A stretch of 64,000 nucleotides of DNA from Chryseobacterium sp. Bi04 (GTDB taxonomy: Bacteria; Bacteroidota; Bacteroidia; Flavobacteriales; Weeksellaceae). A model generated the notes under the pieces. It was not told where the DNA came from, did no database searches, and saw only the letters and a list, made by a program, of their open reading frames with translations. A program made the position numbers and the translations under genes. Positions 27,167-35,715 of the stretch are shown here, in pieces (position 1 is the stretch's first letter; each line of letters starts with the position of its first letter). Location of the stretch: the NCBI RefSeq assembly GCF_918698085.1, contig NZ_CAKKLP010000004.1, positions 124,001 through 188,000 of the forward strand, written 5' to 3'.

Positions 27167-28018
27167 ATGAATATCGTTTTAACAGGCTCATTAGGCAATA
27201 TCAGCAAGCCACTTACAATAGCGTTGATTGCAGAAGGACATTCGGTAACCGTTATTAGCAGCAAAGCCGACAAACAAAAGGAAATTGAATCCATTGGTGC
27301 CAAAGCGGCAATCGGGTCACTGGAAGACATCAATTTTCTAACAACAGCCTTTGCAGGGGCAGATGCTGTGTATTGTATGATCCCTTTCAATTTTATGGAA
27401 GAAGACCAAGCAGCCTATTTTAAAAGAATTGAAACCAACTATGTACAAGCAATCAGGCAAAATGGAATTGAAAAAGTTGTATTTCTAACCGGTTGGGCGG
27501 CTGATACGAGTGATTCTCTGCTGCTTAATCAGCTATCAGACAGAACGGTCACCGAGCTACGTCCCGGCTTTTTTTACACCAATTTTTACAATGATATCCA
27601 AACCATAAAAGAACATGATGCGCTGATGTCCGGCTATGGTGGAGATGATAAAATTGCATTTGTTTCACCCAATGATATTGCCGGGGTGGCTTTTGAAGAA
27701 CTGACTGCACCTTTTCAGGGAAAAAAAGTCCGTTATGTGGCGAGCGAAGAGTTGAGCTGTGATGAAGCCGCAAAAATTTTAGGCGAAGCTATTGGCAAAC
27801 CTGATCTGAAATGGATAGCACTACCGGAAGAGCAGCTGTTAAACGGCTTAATTCAATCTGGATTTCCACAACAGCTTGCCCATGATTTCGTAAGAATGCA
27901 GGCCGAGACACACAGCGGAAAAACATTTGAGAATTATTTAAAAAACAGACCCGAACTGGGAAAAACGAAATTGAAAGCTTTTGCTGAGGAATTTGCAAAA
28001 GCATACAATGAACAATAA
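27167..28018 (+). CDS. NmrA-like NAD(P)-binding protein
   Basis: A 283-residue protein with an N-terminal Rossmann motif in a variant form (IVLTGSLGNISKPLTIALIA, where atypical SDRs have TGxxGxxG), then AAIGSLEDINFLTTAFAGAD, typical of the NmrA/QOR2 group, and AVYCMIPF. No catalytic Tyr-Lys pair is in the usual place. It may be a redox-sensing or quinone-reducing protein. It stands 12 bases before the AraC gene at 28031, which probably controls it or is co-transcribed with it. DNA around it looks ordinary for the window. Confidence 0.85.
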   Translation: MNIVLTGSLGNISKPLTIALIAEGHSVTVISSKADKQKEIESIGAKAAIGSLEDINFLTTAFAGADAVYCMIPFNFMEEDQAAYFKRIETNYVQAIRQNGIEKVVFLTGWAADTSDSLLLNQLSDRTVTELRPGFFYTNFYNDIQTIKEHDALMSGYGGDDKIAFVSPNDIAGVAFEELTAPFQGKKVRYVASEELSCDEAAKILGEAIGKPDLKWIALPEEQLLNGLIQSGFPQQLAHDFVRMQAETHSGKTFENYLKNRPELGKTKLKAFAEEFAKAYNEQ

Positions 28019-28030
28019 CTACCTTTGTAT

Positions 28031-28957
28031 ATGGAAGATACAAAACCAGTCAGAATAAAATCAATCAGCGAATTTCATCGGTTACGGGGTTTATCCAAAC
28101 CTGAACATCCGCTGATCAGTATAGTAACAAAAGATGATTTTATCGGATTGCCCGGTCAAAGCACTATGAATGCTGTGTTTGATTTTTATTTTATTGCGTT
28201 GAAAAGGATGGCCGGTGTAAAGTATAGATATGGGCAGCTGCATTACGATTTTGAAGACGACGGTGTATTGTTCTTCATGTCACCGGATCAGATTCTCAAT
28301 ATTGAAATCAGTGAGAAAGAAGATGCTCCAGAATCTTCAGGCTGGATTTTGCTCATTCATCCTGATTTTATTTGGAATACGCCACTTGCAAAGAGCATAA
28401 AACAGTATGATTTTTTTGATTATTCAGTAAACGAAGCGTTGCTGTTATCAGAGAAGGAAGAAATAACACTCAATGGGATCATAGAAAGTATCAGGCAAGA
28501 GTACGGTGCCAATATTGACAAGTTTAGCAAACGGATTATCATTTCCCACGTTGAAGCACTGCTCAATTATTCTGAACGTTTTTACAACCGCCAGTTCATT
28601 ACAAGAGAAAAGGCCAATCATCAGCTATTAGAACGTCTTGAAAAATTGTTGACAGGCTACTTTAAGAACGAGGATCTGATTTCAGAAGGTTTGCCGACAG
28701 TTCAATACGTTGCCGAAAAATTGAACGTTTCGCCAGGTTATTTAGGCAGCTTACTCAGAACACTTACCGGACAAAATACACAGCAACACATCCACAACAA
28801 GCTAATGGAAAGAGCCAAAGAAAGAATATCTACCACTGACCTCTCCATGAGCGAGATAGCCTATGAATTGGGGTTTGAACATGTACAATCATTCAGTAAA
28901 TTTTTCAAGGCCAAGGCAAACGTTTCTCCTTTAAAATTCAGGCAGTCGTTTAACTGA
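28031..28957 (+). CDS. AraC family transcriptional regulator (soluble)
   Basis: I take the ATG at 28031 (an in-frame TTG lies 6 bases upstream). The 308-residue product has a cupin-like N-terminal half (IKSISEFHRLRGLSKPEHPL) typical of Bacteroidota AraC regulators, and a C-terminal AraC domain with VQYVAEKLNVSPGYLGSLLR and LSMSEIAYELGFEHVQSFSKFFKAK. There is no membrane segment. It follows the NmrA-like gene by 12 bases in the same direction; such NAD(P)-enzyme/AraC pairs usually respond to a small aromatic or reactive molecule, but the ligand is unknown. Confidence 0.9.
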   Translation: MEDTKPVRIKSISEFHRLRGLSKPEHPLISIVTKDDFIGLPGQSTMNAVFDFYFIALKRMAGVKYRYGQLHYDFEDDGVLFFMSPDQILNIEISEKEDAPESSGWILLIHPDFIWNTPLAKSIKQYDFFDYSVNEALLLSEKEEITLNGIIESIRQEYGANIDKFSKRIIISHVEALLNYSERFYNRQFITREKANHQLLERLEKLLTGYFKNEDLISEGLPTVQYVAEKLNVSPGYLGSLLRTLTGQNTQQHIHNKLMERAKERISTTDLSMSEIAYELGFEHVQSFSKFFKAKANVSPLKFRQSFN

Positions 28958-29280
28958 AAAGTAAAATCAGTGTTTCTGCAAACAGAAATAGTAAAAATGC
29001 CTGCCGGAAGGGTGAATTTCTCTTGTAAAGGCTGGCTTTTAAAAGAGGTTGCCTGTTTTTAGAGAATCTCTTACAAAAGGAACATTGATTTGTTAAAGCA
29101 GCTATTGTACACTGTTATCACCAAACACTACAGTTCATCTGTTAAGGTATTCTATCTGCTTATACTCACTTCTCCTATATATTATCTGTATAAAAGTTAT
29201 ATTAATTTGATGTATCTTTTACAATTCAATTTTGTAAAGCGGCAATTTATTTAAATACTCATCCTAATCAATATCAAAAG
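28958..29280. other. Intergenic region upstream of the Crp/Fnr gene
   Basis: No gene or strong terminator hairpin seen. It separates the AraC gene from the Crp/Fnr-type gene, both rightward. Confidence 0.45.
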
Positions 29281-29862
29281 TTGAGCATACAACCATTAAT
29301 CGAATATTTTAAAAAATACCTTCCTTTAAATTCGGAGGATATAATTTTGCTTGCCGAAAGAATAAAACCTAGAAACATAAAACGCAAACAAATGATCTTG
29401 CAGGAAGGCTTCGTTTGTAAACATTATACATTTGTTGAGAAAGGCTGCTTTAAAATGTACGGTATCGATGAAAAAGGGACAGAACATAATCTGATGTTCG
29501 CAGCAGAAAACGATTGGGTTGCTGACCTGGGAAGTTTCTATTCCGGAAAACCAAGCAAACTGTTCATAGAGGCAATTGAACCTTCGACCATTCTGCAAAT
29601 TGAGAAGCAGGACCTGCTCTATCTTTTTGTGCATTCACCAAAGTTTGACAGAAACTTTCGGGTGATCGTGGAGGAAAAGTTCATTGAACTTCAAAACCGT
29701 TTGTTACAAAATTTCAGTTCAAATGCAGAGCAACGGTATTTGGATTTCCTGGAACAATATACCGAGCTCGCTTTAAGATTACCCAACACTCAGATAGCTT
29801 CCTACCTGGGCATTACACCTGAATTTCTCAGCAAGATCAGGAAAAACAGAACATTAAAATAA
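29281..29862 (+). CDS. Crp/Fnr family transcriptional regulator
   Basis: A 193-residue protein that starts at TTG 29281; there is no ATG nearby in frame, and SIQPLIEYFKKYLPLNSEDI is the usual start of this family in Bacteroidota. A cyclic-nucleotide-type beta-roll spans about residues 25-115 (MILQEGFVCKHYTFVEKGCF, GSFYSGKPSKLFIEAIEPST). The C-terminal helix-turn-helix is short (LPNTQIASYLGITPEFLSKI). The canonical cAMP-binding RxS motif and the Cys residues of Fnr are not seen. The target is probably nearby, perhaps the SnoaL-like gene that follows. Confidence 0.88.
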   Translation: MSIQPLIEYFKKYLPLNSEDIILLAERIKPRNIKRKQMILQEGFVCKHYTFVEKGCFKMYGIDEKGTEHNLMFAAENDWVADLGSFYSGKPSKLFIEAIEPSTILQIEKQDLLYLFVHSPKFDRNFRVIVEEKFIELQNRLLQNFSSNAEQRYLDFLEQYTELALRLPNTQIASYLGITPEFLSKIRKNRTLK

Positions 29863-29931
29863 TAGGTATTCTTAAACTATATTAAGACTATTTCTTAAGC
29901 TTGTTTATGGTTAGGAAAGACAATTGTGAAC

Positions 29932-29939
29932 CATCTTTG
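29932..29939 (+). promoter_or_regulatory. Possible -7 promoter box of the SnoaL-like gene
   Basis: CATCTTTG, one base off TAnnTTTG, lies 41 bases before the ATG at 29981. No good -33 TTG is present at the right spacing, as might be expected for an activator-dependent promoter. Confidence 0.3.
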
Positions 29940-29980
29940 CATTGTAAAACCAATCAATATTACAAACTAAAAAAATAGAA

Positions 29981-30394
29981 ATGGAAGTAACAAAAGAATT
30001 CTTTAATCAATTTTTACAGTTCATCAATACTGCTGACGAAGATCTGGCACAACAGTTAATAAGCCCGGCAGCGAGTTTCCACGTACCTTTCCAGGCCGAC
30101 CCATTGCAGGGACCTAAAGGTTATTTGACGATTATTGGAATGATGCGCAACGGCTTTCCGGATATTCAGTGGAGTATTGAAGAAATGATCGCTGAGAATG
30201 ATAAAGTAGCGGTTAGATTTACCATGAAAGGAACCCATAAAGGAACCTTTTTTGGCGTACCCGCAACTGGAAAATCGATTGCAGTTAGTGCAGTGAATTT
30301 TTACCGTTTGTCTGAAAACAAGATTATAGAAGAAGTAGGACAACCTGATTTGCTTGGTTTACTGACTCAAATCGGGGCTGTACCCACAATGTAA
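29981..30394 (+). CDS. SnoaL-like / ester cyclase family protein
   Basis: A 137-residue protein of the NTF2-like fold. The pattern 'FPDIQWSIEEMIAENDKVAV' followed by 'TMKGTHKGTFFGVPATGKSI' is the signature of the SnoaL polyketide-cyclase-like group (ester cyclase). Members act as small enzymes or ligand-binding proteins; none of the best-known cyclase active-site residues can be assigned with confidence. It follows the Crp/Fnr regulator by 118 bases in the same direction. Confidence 0.85.
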   Translation: MEVTKEFFNQFLQFINTADEDLAQQLISPAASFHVPFQADPLQGPKGYLTIIGMMRNGFPDIQWSIEEMIAENDKVAVRFTMKGTHKGTFFGVPATGKSIAVSAVNFYRLSENKIIEEVGQPDLLGLLTQIGAVPTM

Positions 30395-30595
30395 TTATAG
30401 GCAAAGAATGAGCAATAACTAAATACAATTTTTATTACAGGAGCTGAGCTCACCCACTTTAGCTTTTATTATTACAGCAAGTATAAACGGTGAATTATTA
30501 AAAATATATACACATACTCAATACAGCAGATTTAATACAAAATAGTATCACTAAAAATTGCCTGTCTGCAACAACTTTATTAATATTGTGTCAAT

Positions 30596-33361
30596 ATGTT
30601 AATAATAAAATTTTTGAAAGTTTCCGGCTTTCCTAAAGCTTATAAAATGTTATTCTTTCTGTTCCTTCTTTTTGCTTCTTGTAAAGAATCTCAGAAAACG
30701 TCAGATAAAATTAGTATCGGATTTTCACAGGGACTTGGAAATCACCCCTGGAGATTGGCCATGAACCATGCTATGGAAATACAGGCATCACTTCATTCCG
30801 AAGTAGAGCTGAATATACAGAAAGCAGAAAATTCGGTTAGCAAGCAGGTTCAGGACATACAAAAAATGATTGACCGTAAGGTGGATGTGATTATCATCTC
30901 ACCCATTGATCCGGAATCCTTGGTTCCTGTAGTAGAAAAAGCGGTTGCCAAAAATATTCCGGTTATTTTGCTCGACAGGAAGATCAATTCAGAAAAATAT
31001 ACGACCTATATTGGCGCAGACAACATGGAGATTGGCAAAGAAGCAGCCAATTACATTCTTTCAGATTCCAAAAATTATAAAAAAGTTATCGAAATAAGAG
31101 GTGACGACCAATCTTCACCAACCGTAGAAAGAAGCCTTGGCTTTCAGGAAATCATCAAAAACAATCCTAACGCAGATCTTTTAAAAACATTGAGAGGCCT
31201 TCCTGTAGACGCTTTCCGGAAAACATTGGATTCCCTGGGAAATCAAAGTCTGTATGTTTTCGCATTTAATGATGAGCTTGCCACTAATGCGTGGCAGATT
31301 GCACGGAATGCCGGTTTAGAAAATCAAATCAAATTTATCGGGGTTGACGGGCTGAATACAAAAGACGGCGGAATACAAATGGTTCTGGACGGAAAGCTGA
31401 ATGCCACTTTATTGTATCCGACAGGTGGAGCAGAAGCCATTGAGACTGCCATTAAAATTCATAACGGTGTTGCCGTTCCGAAACGGATCAAGCTCAGCAC
31501 AACGGTCATCGACAGGATGAATGCGGAAATTATGCGCAATCAGTTTGATAAAATTATTGAACAACAGGGTGTTATAGAAAATCAGGTACAGGCGGTTAAA
31601 AAGCAGATCGAACTTTATTCTTCGCAAAAAGAATTGTTCCGCTGGTCTATCATATTGCTGATTTTGATGTTTTGCCTCGTGGCCTATTCTATTTACCTTA
31701 TCTATGCGATCAAGATAAAAAATAAGCAGCTTACCCTTACCAACGAGAGAATTACCATTCAAAGAAACCAGATCGAAACCATTGCCAACGAGTTGAAAGA
31801 CAGTAATGAAGCGAGGGTTAATTTTTTTACAGGATTGTCTCACGAATTTAAAACACCCATTACGCTTATCCTCAGTTCATTGGAATCTATGATGGATTCC
31901 GGCAAAACTAAAGGCACAAAGCCATCCTATGAGTTGGAGCTGATCAATAAAAATTCCAACAGATTATTGAGGTTGGTAGATAACCTGCTGGATTTCAGAA
32001 AAATAGAAAATCAGACTTTTAATCTGAGAGTTTCCAGGACGAATATTTATGATTTTACGTATGCAATTTTCCGAGATTTTGAAAATGAAGCGAAGAAAAG
32101 AAATATTAAATTTGAAATTCATTCACAGAACAAAAGCCTTGAGCTTTACATAGACAGAAACCTGATGGATAAAGTCTATTTCAACCTTTTGTCGAATGCT
32201 TTCAAATTTACGCCGGACAATGGAAAGATTGAAATTTCGATTCAGGAAAAAGGCAATCAGGCAGTCATCAGCTTTAAAGATAACGGAATAGGAATCCCCG
32301 AAAAAGAGATCAGCAATGTCTTTGAAGCCTATTTCAAAGGTTCCAACAACAGAAAAAACAGTTCAGGGATTGGGCTTCATCTCAGCAGGCAGTTCATAGA
32401 GCTTCATCTTGGGAAGATAGAAGTGAGCTCTTTTCAGGGAACAGAATTTACCATCAGCCTTTACAAGGGAAACAAGCATTTTAACGAAGACCAGATGGTA
32501 AAAGAACCCAGTCTCGCAGATGCCGAAAGTCTGGTAAAAGATGCGGCTTTTGCAGGATTGGAAGATGAGACGATTACTCAAAATCAGGAATCTCAGGGCG
32601 AACGCTACTCGCTTCTTTTGGTAGAGGATAATTCGGATTTGTCCTTCTTTTTAAGCAACAAACTTCAGAATGAATTTGAGGTGATGGTTTCTGACGGTAC
32701 GGATGCGATTGATAAGGCATTGAGTGAAATTCCCGATATTATAGTCTGTGACGTCAATCTTCCTGACAAAAATGGTTTTGAAATCTGCGAAATCCTGAAA
32801 AACGACCTTCGCACATCCCATATTCCGGTCATTCTTCTGACAGCCTTGGATAATAAAGAATCTTACCTTCAAGGTTTGAAATCCGGCGTTGATCTTTATC
32901 TTACAAAACCTTTCAGTTACCCGATTCTGATACAGTCGCTGCGTGCGCTGCTTTACAACCGTGAAAAACTGCGTTACTATTATACAAACAATATTGGCAG
33001 AATTGTGGATAGCAAGTCGTTCGGAAGCATAGAACAAACCTTTGTGAACAATCTGAACCAGCTCATCAAAACGAATATCGACAATCCCGATTTCTCAGTA
33101 GAAAATCTTGCAGACCTGCTCCATATTTCCAGAATTCAGCTGTATAGAAAGATAAAAGCGATGTTTGATGTAAATGTGAGTGATTATATCAACAATTTCC
33201 GTCTGGAGCAAGCTAAATCAATGCTTCAAAATCCTGAACTGACGATTTCTGAGATTGCTTACAAAACCGGGTTTTCTTCCCCGAATTATTTCTCCACTGT
33301 TTTTAAAAATAAGTTTGGCGTATCACCGAATGCTTTTAGAAAGTCTGAAGGTAAGGAGTGA
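30596..33361 (+). CDS. Hybrid two-component regulator with periplasmic sugar-binding sensor
   Basis: A 921-residue one-chain two-component system. The signal is at residues 18-31 (LFFLFLLFASC). Then follow a LacI/ribose-binding-type sensor at about 38-325 (ISIGFSQGLGNHPWRLAMNH, DVIIISPIDPESLVPVVEKA, FIGVDGLNTKDGG), a membrane segment near 350-372, a HisKA domain with His416 in LSHEFKTPI, an HATPase (NLLSNAFKFTP; SSGIGLHLS), a receiver with Asp719 in VCDVNLPDKNG, and a C-terminal AraC domain (VENLADLLHISRIQLYRKIK). A sensor of this type in Bacteroides thetaiotaomicron, BT1754, binds fructose, and the genes downstream here are for fructans, so fructose sensing is likely. Confidence 0.93.
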   Translation: MLIIKFLKVSGFPKAYKMLFFLFLLFASCKESQKTSDKISIGFSQGLGNHPWRLAMNHAMEIQASLHSEVELNIQKAENSVSKQVQDIQKMIDRKVDVIIISPIDPESLVPVVEKAVAKNIPVILLDRKINSEKYTTYIGADNMEIGKEAANYILSDSKNYKKVIEIRGDDQSSPTVERSLGFQEIIKNNPNADLLKTLRGLPVDAFRKTLDSLGNQSLYVFAFNDELATNAWQIARNAGLENQIKFIGVDGLNTKDGGIQMVLDGKLNATLLYPTGGAEAIETAIKIHNGVAVPKRIKLSTTVIDRMNAEIMRNQFDKIIEQQGVIENQVQAVKKQIELYSSQKELFRWSIILLILMFCLVAYSIYLIYAIKIKNKQLTLTNERITIQRNQIETIANELKDSNEARVNFFTGLSHEFKTPITLILSSLESMMDSGKTKGTKPSYELELINKNSNRLLRLVDNLLDFRKIENQTFNLRVSRTNIYDFTYAIFRDFENEAKKRNIKFEIHSQNKSLELYIDRNLMDKVYFNLLSNAFKFTPDNGKIEISIQEKGNQAVISFKDNGIGIPEKEISNVFEAYFKGSNNRKNSSGIGLHLSRQFIELHLGKIEVSSFQGTEFTISLYKGNKHFNEDQMVKEPSLADAESLVKDAAFAGLEDETITQNQESQGERYSLLLVEDNSDLSFFLSNKLQNEFEVMVSDGTDAIDKALSEIPDIIVCDVNLPDKNGFEICEILKNDLRTSHIPVILLTALDNKESYLQGLKSGVDLYLTKPFSYPILIQSLRALLYNREKLRYYYTNNIGRIVDSKSFGSIEQTFVNNLNQLIKTNIDNPDFSVENLADLLHISRIQLYRKIKAMFDVNVSDYINNFRLEQAKSMLQNPELTISEIAYKTGFSSPNYFSTVFKNKFGVSPNAFRKSEGKE

Positions 33362-33467
33362 TAAAAAATTACGGAATATGATTTTTAACAATAAATAACA
33401 AAATCTGATACTTTAATCTTATTTAGATAAAAAAAATTATTGTTGTGCGATGAAAATAAAAATACAA

Positions 33468-33625
33468 TTAACAGGTCGCTCCTCTGGAGCTTAATTTAAA
33501 TACAATTACTTTCTTTCTATTAACAGTTTAGCTCCTATTGGAGCTGCATTTCGTCCTGTAAGGACTTACTGTTAATAAAAAAAAATAAAGTCAAAAAAGC
33601 AAAGCTCCTTAGGAGCGAACTGTTA
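33468..33625. repeat. Cluster of three intergenic hairpin repeats with a TTAACAG end
   Basis: Copies: 33468-33493 (TTAACAGGTCGCTCCTCTGG...), 33520-33575 (TTAACAGT...GCTCC...GGAGC...GTCCT...AGGAC...ACTGTTAA) and 33600-33625 in reverse (GCTCCTTAGGAGCGAACTGTTAA). All share TTAACAG plus a GCTCCnnnnGGAGC stem. The middle one is bounded by TTAACAGT in inverted orientation. They look like a REP-type repeat family. Confidence 0.65.
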
Positions 33626-33711
33626 ATTTATCCCATAAACATTGTATTAGTCAATTTGTTTACAATTTTTAGAGGGCAACAATGAAAAAAATCTTCACAT
33701 CTAATATTTTT

Positions 33712-33738
33712 CAGCAGTGCTTAAACTGCTGCTTTTTT
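33712..33738 (+). terminator. Orphan rho-independent terminator
   Basis: CAGCAGT (33712-33718) pairs with ACTGCTG (33725-33731), then CTTTTTTA. The nearest upstream coding stop is 350 bases away, so it may end a long 3' tail of the sensor gene, an untranslated RNA, or a small transcript from a local promoter. Confidence 0.65.
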
Positions 33739-33904
33739 ATTACACATTTTCAACAACGCATCTTCATTCGGATGAAAAACAGTTTTCTCAGAGCAATTGT
33801 AATTCCCAAAAGTTACTATCCAAAAAGTCTACACCTTGATCCTTTTTCGGTTAAAATTTTCATAACATTAATTGTTCTTAAACCATAAAAACAGCAAAAA
33901 ACAC

Positions 33905-33930
33905 GTAACATTTTTATAAAACAATGTTAC
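33905..33930. promoter_or_regulatory. Inverted repeat upstream of the sugar porter
   Basis: GTAACAT (33905-33911) and ATGTTAC (33924-33930) form a perfect 7-base inverted repeat with a 12-base spacer, about 180 bases before the porter start. It could be a binding site; nothing else supports this. Confidence 0.3.
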
Positions 33931-34106
33931 ATTTTTGAAACATGATTAAACTTTAATAAAATTTTCATTAAATAATATATTGATATTTAATTAGTTATGA
34001 TTATTTAACAAATAGTTAACCTTGCTGAAACATTTAGTTACATAATTAAACCTTCAGGTTGCCGCCCCGGGATATATTAGCCACAAACAAATAAATATTT
34101 TAACAG

Positions 34107-35417
34107 ATGAATAAAATTCTTATGTGGTCTATCACGGCAGCTTTGGCAGGATTTCTTTTCGGATTTGATGTGGTAGTGATTTCCGGCGCAGACAAAAAAC
34201 TGCAGACCCTCTGGAACAGCTCAGATGCATTTCACGGAGCCGTCGTGATGGGAATGGCATTATGGGGTACAGTGATAGGGGCTATTTTTGGCGGAATACC
34301 GACTAATACATTAGGACGTAAAAAAACGCTACTGATCATTGGTGTCTTATATGCGCTTTCAGCAATAGGAACTGCACTTTCCAATGATCCTTATCTGTTT
34401 GCATTTTTCAGGTTTATCGGTGGTTTGGGCGTTGGTGCCTCTACAATTGCTGCACCGGCTTATATTTCAGAGATTGCACCTGCAAAAGATCGTGGCAGAA
34501 TGGTTTCCCTGTACCAGTTCAATATTGTCCTGGGGATTCTGATTGCATTTTTATCAAATTATTTACTAAGCGGAATCGGCGATAACGACTGGAGATGGAT
34601 GCTTGGAGTACAGGCAATTCCCGCGGCTATTTATACAGTATGTGTATTCACCATTCCTGAAAGCCCAAGATGGCTGGTTTCCCATTCCAGAATAGAAGAA
34701 GCGAAAAAAGTGATGAAAATCCTGAGCCCGGATCAGGATTCTGAAACTTTAATCATGCAGATGGAAGATGACCACGCAGAATCGCCAAAGGAAAACATCT
34801 TTATGAAAAAATACCGTTTTCCGCTGATGCTGGCTTTTCTTGTAGCCTTTTTCAATCAGATGTCGGGGATTAACGCATTCCTGTATTACGCACCAAGGAT
34901 TTTTGGTGAAGCAGGTTTGGGGGAGAAAACAGCACTACTCAGCAGTATCGGGATTGGCGTTGTGAATATGGTTTTCACCCTGGTTGGCGTTAATCTCATT
35001 GATAAGGTCGGAAGACGAACATTGATGTATCTAGGTTCCGTTGGTTATATTATTTCTTTAGGGCTGGTTTCTATGGCGTTTTATTTCCATTGGTCGGGAT
35101 TGGCTATTCCTATTTTCCTATTCTTGTTTATTGCTTCGCACGCTATTGGTCAGGGAACCGTGATCTGGGTCTTCATTTCAGAGATTTTTCCCAACCATCT
35201 TAGGGCATCGGGGCAGGCTTTCGGCAGTTCCACACACTGGCTTTTGGCTGCGATTATTCCATCCTTGATTCCTACATTATTTTCTACCATCGGAGCCGGG
35301 ACTGTATTTTTAGTCTTTACCGTGGCAATGGTATTTCAATTATTATTCGTGATGTTTATGATGCCGGAAACCAAAGGTATATCACTGGAGAAATTAAGCA
35401 GAACACTAACCAAATAG
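34107..35417 (+). CDS. MFS sugar porter, probable fructose importer
   Basis: A 436-residue inner-membrane transporter of the sugar porter family, with 12 predicted membrane segments. Family motifs: 'GFLFGFDVVVISGA' in the first segment, 'GGIPTNTLGRKKTL' (loop 2-3), 'PESPRWLVS' after segment 6, and 'PETKGISLEKL' at the end, all typical of the xylose/galactose/fructose H+ symport group. It opens the rightward series porter-GH32-SusC-SusD-kinase. With the GH32 and PfkB genes next to it, fructose is the likely substrate. It replaces the periplasmic-to-cytoplasm step of the pathway. Confidence 0.92.
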   Translation: MNKILMWSITAALAGFLFGFDVVVISGADKKLQTLWNSSDAFHGAVVMGMALWGTVIGAIFGGIPTNTLGRKKTLLIIGVLYALSAIGTALSNDPYLFAFFRFIGGLGVGASTIAAPAYISEIAPAKDRGRMVSLYQFNIVLGILIAFLSNYLLSGIGDNDWRWMLGVQAIPAAIYTVCVFTIPESPRWLVSHSRIEEAKKVMKILSPDQDSETLIMQMEDDHAESPKENIFMKKYRFPLMLAFLVAFFNQMSGINAFLYYAPRIFGEAGLGEKTALLSSIGIGVVNMVFTLVGVNLIDKVGRRTLMYLGSVGYIISLGLVSMAFYFHWSGLAIPIFLFLFIASHAIGQGTVIWVFISEIFPNHLRASGQAFGSSTHWLLAAIIPSLIPTLFSTIGAGTVFLVFTVAMVFQLLFVMFMMPETKGISLEKLSRTLTK

Positions 35418-35516
35418 ATTTAAAAATCAATATAATCATCGAAAGAATGCTTATATAAATGGAATAATGTGTCTTTAAATAAGCTCAGTTCGGGATAATG
35501 AATTGTTGTAAACTTT

Positions 35517-35626
35517 TTAACGCTATGGCCACAAAGACTTATTTGGAGTTGAAAACATTTCCGTTCGCAACGGCGTTCTACTCAGCTGTGTATGCAATTA
35601 GCCTTTCTTTTTGACCATAGCATTAA
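35517..35626. repeat. 110-bp MITE-like element with 21-bp inverted ends
   Basis: The left end TTAACGCTATGGCCACAAAGA (21 bases, 35517-35537) and the reverse of the right end (35606-35626) agree at 18 of 21 positions. The core holds the small hairpin CCGTTCGCAACGG. It has no coding capacity. The size and structure fit a non-autonomous mobile or REP-like element between porter and GH32; I see no clear target-site duplication. Confidence 0.45.
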
Positions 35627-35715
35627 GAATAAATAACAAATAATCAAATATTTACAAGCAATTCTTATCCGAAATCAGATTAAATAATTCAAAAACTCTT
35701 TTTAAAATAATCATA

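Larger units (their letters stand above)
33362..34106. other. Long intergenic region with repeats, an orphan terminator and an operator-like palindrome
   Basis: 745 bases without a supported gene lie between the sensor gene and the sugar porter. A 68-codon frame at 33682 has no protein-like features. The stretch holds three related hairpin repeats (33468-33625), a terminator (33712-33738), and the inverted repeat GTAACAT...ATGTTAC at 33905-33930. TTAGTTA occurs at 33991 and 34034, 43 bases apart, upstream of the porter gene. Confidence 0.6.

Noticed and set aside
33682..33888. 68-codon open frame before the sugar porter
   Set aside because: It runs through a clear terminator hairpin, and the product is a mixture of Cys, Phe and Ile without a recognisable pattern.
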